A stretch of 64,000 nucleotides of DNA from Streptomyces sp. CB02058 (GCF_001905505.1 NZ_LIPG01000001.1:1-64000); one strand, 5' to 3'. Positions 24,837-33,952 are shown, counted from the first letter of the stretch. Notes: generated from the sequence alone by a model not told the origin. Translations and numbers: made by a program.

Positions 24837-25841
24837 GTGCGGAAATACTGGGTGTTCGTCGGCGGTGGGATCGGGCTGGGCCTGTGCTTCATCGCCCTGC
24901 TCCTCGTCGGTACGTACTCCGCCGCCGCCGGGATCGCCGGGGCGAGTGGGGCCGTCGGGCTGGTCAAGGGGGCCGTGCCCGCGCGGTATCAGCCGCTCGT
25001 GGAGAAGTGGGGCAATCTCTGCCCGGCCATCAACCCCGCACTGCTGGCCGCGCAGTTGTACCAGGAGAGCGGCTGGAACCCCCGCGCCCAGAGCCACGCC
25101 GCCGCGCAGGGCATCGCGCAGTTCATCCCCGGGACCTGGGCCTCCCACGGGATCGACGGGGACAACGACGGGGACCGGGACGTCTGGGATCCGGCCGACG
25201 CGATCCCGTCCGCCGCGTCGTACGACTGCGAGCTCGCCGGGTACGTCAAGAAGGTGCCGGGCGATGCGACCGACAACATGCTCGCCGCGTACAACGCGGG
25301 TGCCTACCGGGTGATCCGGGCCGGCGGGGTCCCCGCGATCAGCGAGACGCAGAACTACGTGAAGATCATCCGCTCCCTGGAGAAGAGCTTCGCCAAGCCC
25401 GTCGGCCGGGTGCAGCCCTCGCAGCAGGCCGCCGGGGCCATCTACTTCGCGCAGAAGAAGCTCGGTACGCCGTATCTCTGGGGTGGGAACGGGACCGCCG
25501 AGCAGGGCGGCCGGTTCGACTGTTCCGGGCTGACGCAGGCCGCGTACCGGACGGTGGACATCGAACTGCCCCGGGTCGCGAACGACCAGTACAACGCGGG
25601 GCCGCACCCCTCGCGGGACGAGCTGCTCCCCGGGGACCTGGTGTTCTTCTCGGACGACCTGAACAACTCGCGGGCCATCCGGCACGTGGGCCTCTACGTC
25701 GGGGGCGGCTACATGATCAACGCTCCGTTCACCGGGGCGGTGATCCGGTTCGACAAGATCGACACCCCTGACTACTTCGGTGCGACCAGGGTCACGAAGG
25801 ACGGGGCGGCGGCACTTCCGACCGAGCTTCCGGAGAGCTGA
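24837..25841 (+). CDS. Lytic transglycosylase-NlpC/P60 cell-wall hydrolase
   Basis: 334 residues. One N-terminal membrane helix (about 4-27), an SLT-type transglycosylase domain (55-180; catalytic Glu77 in LYQESGWNP, then AAQGIAQFIPGTW and AAYNAGA), and an NlpC/P60 endopeptidase domain (200-320; Cys229 in FDCSGLTQ and His283 in IRHVGLYVG). It cuts both glycan and peptide of peptidoglycan. Such two-domain enzymes are VirB1-like partners of Gram-positive T4SS. The GTG at 24837 has GGGGGA eight bases upstream. Starts at 24804 or 24819 are possible. In S. coelicolor, from memory, a similar gene lies beside the T4SS-like genes. Confidence 0.9.
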   Translation: MRKYWVFVGGGIGLGLCFIALLLVGTYSAAAGIAGASGAVGLVKGAVPARYQPLVEKWGNLCPAINPALLAAQLYQESGWNPRAQSHAAAQGIAQFIPGTWASHGIDGDNDGDRDVWDPADAIPSAASYDCELAGYVKKVPGDATDNMLAAYNAGAYRVIRAGGVPAISETQNYVKIIRSLEKSFAKPVGRVQPSQQAAGAIYFAQKKLGTPYLWGGNGTAEQGGRFDCSGLTQAAYRTVDIELPRVANDQYNAGPHPSRDELLPGDLVFFSDDLNNSRAIRHVGLYVGGGYMINAPFTGAVIRFDKIDTPDYFGATRVTKDGAAALPTELPES

Positions 25842-26146
25842 CAGCGAGTCAGCCATGGCCGGAACTCTCCGTGAAGCCCGGGCCCTGAGCTGCGACGATG
25901 AGTCACTCTTCGATAACGTCATGGTGATCATTCGGTGGAGAACGGAACGTACGCAGCGCGTGGGCCGTTCCCTGGACTGGGACAGGCTGCGCACGTGACC
26001 AGGCGTGACTGTCCAGAGCGGTCCGGCGTGACGGCATGATGGCGTCGCGCGGGCACTGAATCCGCACCGACCACGGGGGTCAGACCAAGGCGACGCACGC
26101 CGTTGTGCGTCGCAGCAGCAGCAGACAAGGCAAGGGGCCGCGGCAG
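25842..26146. other. Intergenic region before the PAP2 gene
   Basis: 305 bases. A 47-codon frame from 25855 has A/T in 12 third positions and no ribosome site, so it is not called. The stretch 25900-25950 is relatively A+T-rich and probably holds the PAP2 promoter, but no convincing box pair was found. Confidence 0.35.
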
Positions 26147-26878
26147 ATGGCTGGACTCGCACTCGAAGGGTCGAACCCCGACGTCAGCCTGCTCTATGAC
26201 ATCAATGGGCTGGCGAAGGCCGCTCCGACCTGGTTCGACCGGGTCATGGAGTTCGTCGGTGAGTACGGGATCATGCTCGGCATGGTCCTGGCGGTCCTGT
26301 GGTGCTGGTGGAGCGTGCGCAGGCGTGGGACGACCGAGGACTCGGTGACGGCGGTCGCCGGGCTCGTGTGGGCGCCTCTGGCCGCCGGGATCGCGCTGCT
26401 GATCAACATCCCGATCCGGGGCTTCGTGGAGCGTCCGCGCCCGTTCAACGACCACCAGGGGCTCGAGGTCCTGGTGGCGGGCAAGACCGACTACTCCTTC
26501 GTGAGCGACCACGCCACGATGGCGATGGCGATCGCCGTGGGGCTGTTCGTGGCCAACAGGAAGTTCGGGCTGTTCGCGATCGGGCTGGCTCTCCTGGAGG
26601 GCTTCTGCCGGGTCTACATGGGCGTGCACTACCCCACCGACGTGATCGGCGGCTTCGCGCTCGGCACGGCCGTGGCCCTGCTGCTCGCCCCGCTCGCGAT
26701 GATGCTGCTGACGCCGCTGGTGGGGGCCGTGGCCCGCGCCGGAACGGTCGGCCGGCTCGTCCGTTCGGGCAAGGCGGACACCGCGGCCGACGGGTGGGAC
26801 GAGTCGCGCGGGATTCCCGAGCCGCGCCCGGGTTCCGGCCGCGGCGCCGCACCCGGCGAGAAGGACCTCGCCGCGTAG
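26147..26878 (+). CDS. PAP2-family membrane phosphatase
   Basis: 243 residues with about five membrane helices and the three-part phosphatidic-acid-phosphatase signature: KxxxxxxRP as RGFVERPRPF, PSGH-like SFVSDHATM, and SRxxxxxHxxxD as CRVYMGVHYPTDV. The Ser/Asp-His variation in the second motif is common in actinobacterial members. It should dephosphorylate a lipid phosphate such as undecaprenyl diphosphate or phosphatidic acid on the outer membrane face. AAGGGG stands ten bases before the ATG, and an in-frame upstream start at 26105 would add an Arg/Ser-rich piece. The Gly/Pro-rich tail is variable. Confidence 0.88.
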   Translation: MAGLALEGSNPDVSLLYDINGLAKAAPTWFDRVMEFVGEYGIMLGMVLAVLWCWWSVRRRGTTEDSVTAVAGLVWAPLAAGIALLINIPIRGFVERPRPFNDHQGLEVLVAGKTDYSFVSDHATMAMAIAVGLFVANRKFGLFAIGLALLEGFCRVYMGVHYPTDVIGGFALGTAVALLLAPLAMMLLTPLVGAVARAGTVGRLVRSGKADTAADGWDESRGIPEPRPGSGRGAAPGEKDLAA

Positions 26879-26896
26879 CCGGAGCGCTTCGACGAC

Positions 26897-26930
26897 GTGA
26901 GGGGGTGTCCCGAAGGGGGCACCCCCTCAC
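26897..26930 (+). terminator. Strong hairpin terminator after the PAP2 gene
   Basis: GTGAGGGGGTG (26897-26907) pairs with CACCCCCTCAC (26920-26930). With a G-U pair the stem extends inward to 15 bp around a GAAG loop. It sits 19 bases after the stop codon. There is no T-run, as is usual for Streptomyces. Confidence 0.7.
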
Positions 26931-27136
26931 GCGTCCCCGGCACCCCTGGGGCGTCCCCGGGGCCCGGGCTCACGCGTGTCCCGCGCCCGGGGGCTCACGT
27001 GTGCAGGGCTCAGCCGATCCCGGGCTCTCGCGTTGTCCGGGCCCCGGTCTCCCGCGCGCCCCGGGAGAACGGCCGAGTTTGCTGAGAATGGCTGAGATCG
27101 ATCGTTCCGGGGCCGCCGTCCCCGTGACGGGGCATC

Positions 27137-30100
27137 ATGTCCGGTGAGCCGGGGGTGGTGTGGGTGGCAGGTCGGCGGCCGTCGCGGCAGGAAGTCAATC
27201 GGCGGCGTGAGCGTACGGGGTTCGTGGGGCGCCGCAACGAGCTCGCGGTGTTCCGGGAGACCTTCGCGAGGGACCCGGAGGAGGCCGACTTCCCGTTCCT
27301 GTTCCATGTGCGGGGCAACGGAGGCGTGGGCAAGTCCACCCTGGTGCGTCAGTGGGAGGCCGCGGCGCGGGAGCAGACCTCCTGCGTCACGGCGTTCGTG
27401 GGCGACGACGTGCACGACGCGGTCGAGGCGATGGAGGCCGTCAGCGTCCGGCTGGGCCGGCAGGGGCACCCGCTGAAGAGGTTCGACAAGCAGTTGGCGA
27501 CGTACCGGCAGCGCCGGCACCAGGCCGAGGGCAGTGTCCCGGCCTCGCAGCCCGCGCCCGGTGAGCCGGGGGCGGCGGAGCCCGGGCCGTCACCGGCCGG
27601 TACGGTCGCGGCCCAGGTGGCGCTGGCCGGGCTGGGTGGGCTGGTTCCCGGGGCCGGGGCGTTGGTCGGGGCCATCGATCCGCAGCAGGTGGCGCTCGGC
27701 GCGGACCGGGTGCGGGCAATGCTGAACACCCGTCTGCGCAGCCATGACGACGTGCACCTGGTGATGAATCCGCTCGCCGGTCTCGCCCCCGCCTTCCTCG
27801 ACGACCTGACGGATGTCGCGGACCGCTGCGAGCGGGTGGTGCTGATCTTCGACGTGTACGAGAGGACCGGTCCGGTTCTCGACGCCTGGCTGCGGACCAT
27901 TGCCTTCGGGGACGAGTACGGCAGCCTGCCCGTCAATGTGCAGATCGTGCTCTCAGGGCAGCTGCGTCTGGACACCAGGGTCTGGGGCGACTGCATGGGC
28001 CAGGTCACCGAGGTCTCCCTCGACGTCTTCTCCGAGGAGGAGGCGCGCACGCTGCTCGCCACCCACGGGGTCACCGACGAGGCCGGCATCGAGCTGGTGC
28101 TGCGGCTGTCGGGGAGGCTGCCGCTGCTGGTGGACATGCTGGCCCGGAGCGATCCGGGGAGGAACGCGGGCATCGGCGATCCGTCCGAGACCGCGGTCGA
28201 GAGGTTCCTGAAGTGGGAGCCGGACGAGGAGCGGCGCGAGGCGGCGCTCGCCTGCGCTCTTCCGCTGCTGGTCGACGAGGACGTCTACCGCGCGGTCGTC
28301 CCGGAGGCGGCGGGCGGGAGTTACGCCTGGCTGCGCGGCCTGGCCTTCGTCTCTCCCCAGGACGGCCGCTGCCGGTACCACGACGTCGTACGCGCCGCGA
28401 TGCTGCGGCTCCAGCGGACCCGGTCGCCCGCCCGGTGGCAGGAGGCGCACCTCCGCCTGGCCGAGCTGTTCGGGCGGTGGCGCCTGGCGATGGAGGCGGA
28501 CATCGGTGGTGACTCCGACGACCGCTGGGGCGATGCCGCCTGGCGGGAGCACCGGCTGAACGAGACCTATCACCGGCTGTGCGCGAATCCTCGTACCGCC
28601 CTGCCCGACGCGCTCCGCCAGAGCGCCCACGCCGTCGGTCTCGACGTGGCCACGCTGCGCCGTTGGGCGCAGATCCTCGGCGGCGCGGGCGTCGACACCG
28701 ACTCGGAGGTCCTCGTCTCCTGGGGCCGCCGCCTGGAGGCCGCCGCGGAGCAGGAGACGCCGGGTGTGGCCGCGCTCAGCATGCTGCTGCGCGCACCCGA
28801 ACTGGACACGGCGGGGAGGGCGTTGGCGTACACCATCCGGGCCGAGGAGCACCGGGACGTGGGTGACGACGAGAAGGCGCTGCAGGACTGCGTGGAGGCC
28901 GTCGCCCTCACGCCGGACGATGCCCGCCCCCATGCGGGGCTCGGGGAGACCTACCGCGTCCTCGGCCGCCACGAGGAAGCGGTCGCCGCCTGCTCCCGTG
29001 CGGTGGAGATCGAGCCTCGCCACGCGCTGGCGTACGGCAGCCGGGGTGACGCCTACCGGAATCTGGGGCGCCACGACGAGGCGTTCGCGGATTTCGCCCG
29101 TGCGATCGAGATCGATCCGCTGTACGCCTGGGCGTTCGCCAGCCGGGCGCGGGTCCACGAGGCGCTGGGCTCACACGAGGAAGCCCTGGCCGACTACACC
29201 CGCGCCATCGAGATCGATCCCCGCTACGGGTGGGCGCTCGGCAGCCGGGCGTGGCTCTTCGAGCGGATGGGCAGGCACGAGGACGCGCTGGCGGATTTCG
29301 CCCGTGCGATCGAGATCGATCCGGTGTACGCCTGGGCGTTCGCCAGCCGGGCGCGGGTGTACGAGGAGATGGGCCGGCACGGGGACGCCCTCGCGGATTT
29401 CTCCCGTGCCATCGAGCTCGACCCGCAGTACGCCTGGGCGCATGTCGGCCGGGCGCGGGTGTACGAGGAGATGGGGAGGCGGGACGAGGCGTTCGCGGAT
29501 TTCGCCCGTGCGATCGAGATCGATCCTGTCTACGCCTGGGCGCACGGAAGAAGGGCGCAGACGTACGAGGCCATGGGACGGCACGGGGACGCCCTGGCGG
29601 ACTACTCCCGTGCCATCGAGCTCGACCCGCAGTACATGTGGGCTCTGGGCTGCAGGGGCGAGATGTACGAGCGGCTCGGCCGCCGGGAGGAAGCCCTGGC
29701 CGATCTCACCGCGGCCGCCGAGCTCGACCCGCGCTCCGACTGGATCCTGAACTCCCGCACCCGGGTGCTTCTGTCGCTGGGCAGGCACGAGGAGGCCCTC
29801 GCCGACTCCGTCCTGGCACTGGAGGTCGATCCGGAGGACAGCTGGAACCACTTCTTCCATGGCCTCGCTCTGCGCGCGGCGGGGTCCCGTCCGGAGGGGG
29901 AGGCGAGCCTCGGGCGCGCCATGAGCATCTTCACCGCTGCCGCGACGGGAGACCGCGAAGCGGTCGCGGACGCGTACGGCGGCATGGTCGTGGTCCACTG
30001 CGTCCTGCTCGACGGGGACGGGGCCGTCGCCCGGTGCGACGAGCTCCTCGCGCTCTCGCCCGGCGAGAAGCCGGTCAGGGAGAGGATCGAAGAGCTCGAG

Positions 30101-30175
30101 CTGCTCGGCAGGATCCTGCCGGAGGCGCGGCCGTGCTTCGAGCGGGCGACGCGGCGGCTGCGGGACGGCCTCTAG
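27137..30175 (+). CDS. STAND-type ATPase with tandem TPRs
   Basis: 1012 residues. N-terminal P-loop NTPase: GFVGRRNEL (28-36, typical of AAA/STAND entry), Walker A GNGGVGKST (60-68), Walker B VVLIFDVYE (234-242), followed by a winged-helix-like region to about 500. Residues about 570-900 hold around ten TPRs, several nearly identical (ADFARAIEIDP, YAWAFASRARV). STAND NTPases are signalling switches in which the repeats sense a ligand or protein, and some defend against phages. No effector domain or partner gene was recognised. No signal peptide or membrane segment, so it acts in the cytosol. Confidence 0.85.
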   Translation: MSGEPGVVWVAGRRPSRQEVNRRRERTGFVGRRNELAVFRETFARDPEEADFPFLFHVRGNGGVGKSTLVRQWEAAAREQTSCVTAFVGDDVHDAVEAMEAVSVRLGRQGHPLKRFDKQLATYRQRRHQAEGSVPASQPAPGEPGAAEPGPSPAGTVAAQVALAGLGGLVPGAGALVGAIDPQQVALGADRVRAMLNTRLRSHDDVHLVMNPLAGLAPAFLDDLTDVADRCERVVLIFDVYERTGPVLDAWLRTIAFGDEYGSLPVNVQIVLSGQLRLDTRVWGDCMGQVTEVSLDVFSEEEARTLLATHGVTDEAGIELVLRLSGRLPLLVDMLARSDPGRNAGIGDPSETAVERFLKWEPDEERREAALACALPLLVDEDVYRAVVPEAAGGSYAWLRGLAFVSPQDGRCRYHDVVRAAMLRLQRTRSPARWQEAHLRLAELFGRWRLAMEADIGGDSDDRWGDAAWREHRLNETYHRLCANPRTALPDALRQSAHAVGLDVATLRRWAQILGGAGVDTDSEVLVSWGRRLEAAAEQETPGVAALSMLLRAPELDTAGRALAYTIRAEEHRDVGDDEKALQDCVEAVALTPDDARPHAGLGETYRVLGRHEEAVAACSRAVEIEPRHALAYGSRGDAYRNLGRHDEAFADFARAIEIDPLYAWAFASRARVHEALGSHEEALADYTRAIEIDPRYGWALGSRAWLFERMGRHEDALADFARAIEIDPVYAWAFASRARVYEEMGRHGDALADFSRAIELDPQYAWAHVGRARVYEEMGRRDEAFADFARAIEIDPVYAWAHGRRAQTYEAMGRHGDALADYSRAIELDPQYMWALGCRGEMYERLGRREEALADLTAAAELDPRSDWILNSRTRVLLSLGRHEEALADSVLALEVDPEDSWNHFFHGLALRAAGSRPEGEASLGRAMSIFTAAATGDREAVADAYGGMVVVHCVLLDGDGAVARCDELLALSPGEKPVRERIEELELLGRILPEARPCFERATRRLRDGL
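28940..29760 (+). repeat. Near-identical 102-bp TPR-coding repeats
   Basis: About eight consecutive 34-codon units inside the STAND gene. Some stretches such as GCGGATTTCGCCCGTGCGAT recur almost unchanged, for example near 29090, 29290 and 29500. Nucleotide-level identity means recent unit duplication or gene conversion, and unit number may vary between strains. Confidence 0.75.
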
Positions 30176-30501
30176 GGCCTCCCGAGGTGCTCCTGTGCGT
30201 CGGTGCGCGCCCGGTCGCGGGAGCGTCTGGCCGGGCCCGACCAGCCGCAGACACAGCGGGCCAGACAGAACGAACCCCGTTCGACGGTGGTGGTGCTGTG
30301 CGCCGGAACGGGGTTGTGGACCGATGGGTCCGGGAGGTCCTGATACACGCCTCAACGGTACTGGGAACTCCGTCCGGTGGCCCGGGAGTGGGCCGATCGG
30401 CTTCCGTACGGCCCCCCGTGGCGTGACGAGGCGCCCCGGCCGTCGTTAGGCGAGGCGGGCGGGAGCTCGGTCAGGTGTACGTCGTTGGGGGTTGGCAGGC
30501 G
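30176..30501. other. Intergenic region with a stem-loop
   Basis: 326 bases without a supported gene between the STAND and lipoprotein genes. A perfect 10-bp stem, AACCCCGTTC (30273-30282) with GAACGGGGTT (30306-30315), could end STAND-gene transcription. No promoter could be fixed with confidence. Confidence 0.4.
30273..30315 (+). terminator. Possible terminator of the STAND gene
   Basis: Ten-bp perfect stem with a 23-base G/T-rich loop, 98 bases after the stop codon. The distance makes it less certain. Confidence 0.4.
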
Positions 30502-31389
30502 ATGGTGGTGCGGCAGCACAGGTGCGGAGGCGGGGCACTGGCTGTGTGCGCCCTGGCCGTCGCCGGCGTGATGACGGTGGGTACGGGATGCTCGGGCGCG
30601 GGCGGCGCGGCCGGTGACGGGGCGGGTGAGCGCGCCGCCGCCCGGGAGGGCCCGGCGGGCAGTCCCGCCGCCGTGGTCAGGGGTGCCGCCGAGGGGCTGG
30701 CCGGTGCGGGCAGCGCCGAGACGCGTACGTCGATGGAGACCGCGGCGGGCGGGACCCGGGTGACGATCCGGGGCGAGGGGGCGTACGACTTCCGCAGACA
30801 GCTGGGCCGGATCAAGGTCGTCCTGCCCAAGGACGCGGCGGGGGCCGACGAGCACCGGCCGATCACGGAGCTGCTGGCGCCCGGGGCGCTCTACATGAAG
30901 AACCGCGGGGCCGGGGTGCCCGACGACAAGTGGGTGCGGATCGACACGACGACCCTGGAGGACGGCAATCTCGTCACCGGCGGTGTGACCGATCCGACGG
31001 CCGCGGCCGAGCTGCTGCTCGGGGCGGAGAAGGTGGCGTACGTGGGGCGGACGGAGCTGGCCGGGGTGGCGGTCCGGCACTACCGGGGGACGGCGGACAT
31101 CGGGCGGGCGGCGCGGGCGGCCTCGCCTTCCTCGCGGGCGGCGCTCACCGCCGCGGCGAAAGGGTTCAGCACGGACACGGTGCCCTTCGACGCCTATCTG
31201 GACGACGAGGGCCTGCTGCGCAAGGTGCGCCACCGTTTCACCTTCGCGACCGAGGGCCCGGGGGTGCCGGTGGTGTCGACGATGCTGCTCTACGGCTTCG
31301 GGGTGCCGGTCTCCGTGGCGCTGCCGCCCGAGGCGGACCTCTACACGGGCCAGGTCCAGCAGGGGCACGGTGGCCCGGAAACGCCGTAG
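30502..31389 (+). CDS. Lipoprotein, LppX/LprG-like
   Basis: 295 residues with a lipoprotein signal (hydrophobic ALAVCALAVAGVMTV, lipobox VGTGC), a Gly/Ala linker, then a domain with alternating strands (TRVTIRGEGAYDFRRQ, IKVVLP, VAYVGRTELAGVAVRHY, VPFDAYLDDEGLLRKV). This is the pattern of the actinobacterial LppX/LprAFG-like fold that binds lipids. It is exported and anchored outside the membrane. A GTG at 30475 would add nine residues, but the ATG at 30502 gives a normal signal. It lies upstream of a tiny conserved gene and csoR, and its ligand is unknown. Confidence 0.78.
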   Translation: MVVRQHRCGGGALAVCALAVAGVMTVGTGCSGAGGAAGDGAGERAAAREGPAGSPAAVVRGAAEGLAGAGSAETRTSMETAAGGTRVTIRGEGAYDFRRQLGRIKVVLPKDAAGADEHRPITELLAPGALYMKNRGAGVPDDKWVRIDTTTLEDGNLVTGGVTDPTAAAELLLGAEKVAYVGRTELAGVAVRHYRGTADIGRAARAASPSSRAALTAAAKGFSTDTVPFDAYLDDEGLLRKVRHRFTFATEGPGVPVVSTMLLYGFGVPVSVALPPEADLYTGQVQQGHGGPETP

Positions 31390-31497
31390 GGGGGAGGCCG
31401 AAATGGTCCGTCCGTGCCATGCGCGGTCCGTACCACGGTCCCTACGCTAGGGAGTCGGTGCGCCAGGAGTCGGCGACAGCAGAGAGAGGTGACGCAG

Positions 31498-31701
31498 GTG
31501 GTGACGCTCAGCGCTCCGAACGCTCAGGACTGTGTGGCTCTCGCCGAGATCGAACTGTGCGGCGAGCTCATGATCGCGGCGGCGGACGCGATCGAGGACC
31601 GGCTCAGTTCCGACCGTATCGACGAGGTGCTCAACGTCGGGACGGACACCGCCGCCGAGCCGGCGCCGACGATTCCCCGCCAGGCACGCCACCGAGGGTG
31701 A
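31498..31701 (+). CDS. Small conserved Streptomyces protein
   Basis: 67 residues, acidic and Ala-rich (LSAPNAQDCVALAEIELCGELMIAAADAIEDRL, then RIDEVLNV). From memory similar short proteins occur at this place in other Streptomyces genomes. There is no recognised domain, signal or membrane helix. It has two Cys. GTG start with GAGAGG nine bases upstream. The longer reading from 31414 runs through non-coding sequence, and the minus-strand frame over the same bases is its shadow. It may bind a partner, but no function is known. Confidence 0.68.
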   Translation: MVTLSAPNAQDCVALAEIELCGELMIAAADAIEDRLSSDRIDEVLNVGTDTAAEPAPTIPRQARHRG

Positions 31702-31719
31702 CGTCTGCCCTCGCGGATC

Positions 31720-32067
31720 TCAGGTGCGCAGGAGGCGGGCGATCGCCTTCGTGGCCTCCTCGACCTTCGCGTCGATCTCGTCGCCGCCCTTGACGGCGGC
31801 GTCCGCGACGCAGTGGCGCAAATGCTCCTCCAGGAGCTGGAGCGCGAACGACTGCAGGGCCTTGGTGGAGGCCGAGACCTGGGTGAGTATGTCGATGCAG
31901 TAGACGTCCTCGTCCACCATCCGCTGGAGGCCGCGGATCTGGCCCTCGATGCGGCGCAGGCGCTTGAGGTGCTCGTCCTTCTGGTGGTGGTAGCCGTGGA
32001 TACCGCGGTCGTGGTCGGTGACGACCGCGTCCGTACCGGCTGCCCCGTCGGCCTCGGTGGTGGTCAT
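31720..32067 (-). CDS. csoR: Copper-sensing repressor CsoR
   Basis: 115 residues of the CsoR/RcnR all-helical family. The Cu(I)-binding fingerprint is complete: Cys57 (DVYCIDIL), His82 and Cys86 (EEHLRHCV), with the 25- and 4-residue spacings of known CsoR. The DNA-contacting helix HLKRLRRIEGQIRGLQRMV is kept. CsoR represses copper export genes and releases DNA on binding Cu(I). The ATG at 32067 has a GGGAGGA site, while the open frame reaches 32208. A matching palindrome lies 57-75 bases upstream, so it is likely autoregulated. The S. coelicolor homologue is SCO4136. Confidence 0.92.
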   Translation of the reverse strand: MTTTEADGAAGTDAVVTDHDRGIHGYHHQKDEHLKRLRRIEGQIRGLQRMVDEDVYCIDILTQVSASTKALQSFALQLLEEHLRHCVADAAVKGGDEIDAKVEEATKAIARLLRT

Positions 32068-32123
32068 GGAGTCCTCCCGTTGTCCTCTTGGCCTGCGGTG
32101 AGCGTGCCGTTCTGTGACCTCTG

Positions 32124-32142
32124 TATACCCCTGCCGGGTATA
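32124..32142. promoter_or_regulatory. CsoR operator
   Basis: Perfect inverted repeat TATACCC (32124-32130), spacer CTGCC, GGGTATA (32136-32142), upstream of csoR. The G/C-rich centre with TA-rich flanks is the type-2 CsoR box form. Binding by this CsoR is inferred from position and family. Confidence 0.75.
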
Positions 32143-32288
32143 TCGTACCGAATCCAGCCGAAACGTGACCGGGGGTCCGTGCTGATCACTGTGCCCGATG
32201 CGCGACACTGAAGAACGCCGGTTAGCCGTGGCCGGATGATGCGCCTAGCATCAGCCTGACCGAATCCAAAGCACCCCGAGGACCCCAC

Positions 32289-32909
32289 GTGCGCTTTCGT
32301 CTGACCCCCAGGGAGACGAGCTTCTACGACATGTTTTCCGCGTCCGCGGACAACATCGTCACGGGCTCGAAACTCCTGATGGAACTGCTCGGGGCGGATT
32401 CTGCCTCCCGAGTCGAGATCGCGGAGCGTATGCGGGCAGCGGAGCACGCGGGGGACGATGCCACCCACGCGATCTTCCACCAGCTGAACTCCTCCTTCAT
32501 CACGCCGTTCGACCGCGAGGACATCTACAACCTCGCCTCGTCGCTCGACGACATCATGGACTTCATGGAGGAGGCCGTCGACCTGGTCGTGCTGTACCAG
32601 ATCGACGAGCTCCCGAAGGGTGTCGAGCAGCAGATCGAGGTGCTGGCCAGAGCGGCGGAGCTGACCGCCGAGGCCATGCCGAGTCTGCGGACCATGGACA
32701 ACCTCACCGAGTACTGGATCGAGGTCAACCGTCTGGAGAACCAGGCCGACCAGATCCACCGCAAGCTGCTGGCGCACCTGTTCAACGGCAAGTACGACGC
32801 CATGGACGTGCTCAAGCTCAAGCAGATCGTGGATGTGCTGGAAGAGGCGGCTGACGCGTTCGAGCACGTCGCCAACACCGTGGAGACCATCGCGGTCAAG
32901 GAGTCCTGA
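32289..32909 (+). CDS. DUF47/PhoU-like Pit accessory protein
   Basis: 206 residues, all helical, with the DUF47 (PhoU-like) features: LTPRETSFYDMFSASADNI at the start, then HQLNSSFITPFDREDIYNLASSLDDIMDFMEEAVDL with the metal-binding acidic residues, and a C-terminal helical hairpin. In the family these cytosolic proteins partner Pit phosphate permeases and may control flux. GTG start with GAGGA upstream. It is separated by five bases from pit, forming an operon. Confidence 0.9.
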   Translation: MRFRLTPRETSFYDMFSASADNIVTGSKLLMELLGADSASRVEIAERMRAAEHAGDDATHAIFHQLNSSFITPFDREDIYNLASSLDDIMDFMEEAVDLVVLYQIDELPKGVEQQIEVLARAAELTAEAMPSLRTMDNLTEYWIEVNRLENQADQIHRKLLAHLFNGKYDAMDVLKLKQIVDVLEEAADAFEHVANTVETIAVKES

Positions 32910-32914
32910 ACCTC

Positions 32915-33913
32915 GTGGACACCTTTGCGCTGATCGTGACCATCGGTGTCGCGCTCGGCTTCACGTATACGAACGGCTTCCACGACTCGGCGAACGCCAT
33001 CGCCACCTCGGTCTCCACCCGGGCGCTGACCCCGCGTGCGGCTCTGGCGATGGCCGCTGTGATGAACCTCGCCGGCGCCTTCCTGGGCCAGGGGGTCGCC
33101 AAGACCGTCAGCGAAGGTCTGATCGCCACGCCCGAGGGCCAGAAGGGGATGGGAATCCTCTTCGCGGCGCTGGTCGGCGCGATCATCTGGAACCTGATCA
33201 CCTGGTACTACGGCCTCCCGTCCTCGTCCTCGCATGCCCTGTTCGGCGGCATGGTGGGCGCGGCGCTGGCCGGCGGGACGATGGTGCACTGGGACGGCGT
33301 GCTGTCCAAGATCGTCATCCCGATGTTCCTGTCGCCCGTCATCGGCCTGGTCGTCGGCTATCTGGTGATGGTCGGGATCATGTGGATATTCCGGAAGACC
33401 AACCCGCACAAGGCCAAGCGCGGCTTCCGGATCGCACAGACGGTCTCGGCTGCGGGCATGGCGCTCGGTCACGGTCTGCAGGACGCCCAGAAGACGATGG
33501 GCATCGTGGTGATGGCGCTGGTCATCGCCGACGTCGAGGGCCCGAACGACGAGATCCCGGTCTGGGTGAAGATCGCCTGTGCGGCGATGCTGTCCCTCGG
33601 GACGTACGCGGGCGGGTGGCGCATCATGCGGACGCTCGGCCGCAAGATCATCGAGCTGGACCCGCCGCAGGGCTTCGCGGCCGAGACCACCGGCGCCTCG
33701 ATCATGTTCGGCTCGGCGTTCCTCTTCCACGCCCCGATCTCCACGACTCACGTCATCACCTCGGCGATCATGGGTGTCGGCGCGACGAAGCGTGTGAACG
33801 CGGTGCGCTGGGGAGTGGCCAAGAACATCATCCTGGGGTGGTTCATCACGATGCCCGCGGCGGCGCTGGTCGCCGCGGCGAGCTATGGGATCGTCGTGCT
33901 GCTCTTCGGCTGA
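32915..33913 (+). CDS. pit: Low-affinity phosphate transporter Pit
   Basis: 332 residues, about ten membrane helices. The two inverted PiT signature regions are seen: GFTYTNGFHDSANAIATSV and ALGHGLQDAQKTMGIVVMAL, with ISTTHVITSAIMGVG near the end and SSSHALFGGMVG before the central loop. Pit proteins carry metal-phosphate complexes with protons or sodium. GTG start, AAGGAG eleven bases upstream. It corresponds to S. coelicolor SCO4138 (PitH family). A pair of terminators follows, shared with convergent pstB. Confidence 0.93.
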   Translation: MDTFALIVTIGVALGFTYTNGFHDSANAIATSVSTRALTPRAALAMAAVMNLAGAFLGQGVAKTVSEGLIATPEGQKGMGILFAALVGAIIWNLITWYYGLPSSSSHALFGGMVGAALAGGTMVHWDGVLSKIVIPMFLSPVIGLVVGYLVMVGIMWIFRKTNPHKAKRGFRIAQTVSAAGMALGHGLQDAQKTMGIVVMALVIADVEGPNDEIPVWVKIACAAMLSLGTYAGGWRIMRTLGRKIIELDPPQGFAAETTGASIMFGSAFLFHAPISTTHVITSAIMGVGATKRVNAVRWGVAKNIILGWFITMPAAALVAAASYGIVVLLFG

Positions 33914-33914
33914 C

Positions 33915-33938
33915 GGCCGGGCCGCGAACGGCCCGGCC
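33915..33938. terminator. Hairpin after pit
   Basis: GGCCGGGCC and GGCCCGGCC, 9-bp perfect stem around a GCGAAC loop, immediately after the pit stop codon. Confidence 0.65.
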
Positions 33939-33952
33939 ATCGGTCCGGGAAT

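Noticed and set aside
25855..25998. 47-codon ORF between transglycosylase and PAP2 genes
   Set aside because: Poor third-position bias and no ribosome site.
28940..29760. Repeat array considered as CRISPR
   Set aside because: Units are 102 bp, in frame, encode TPRs and have no spacers.
31447..31692. 81-codon minus-strand ORF opposite the 67-aa conserved protein
   Set aside because: No ribosome site; the plus-strand frame has a good site and matches a remembered conserved small protein.
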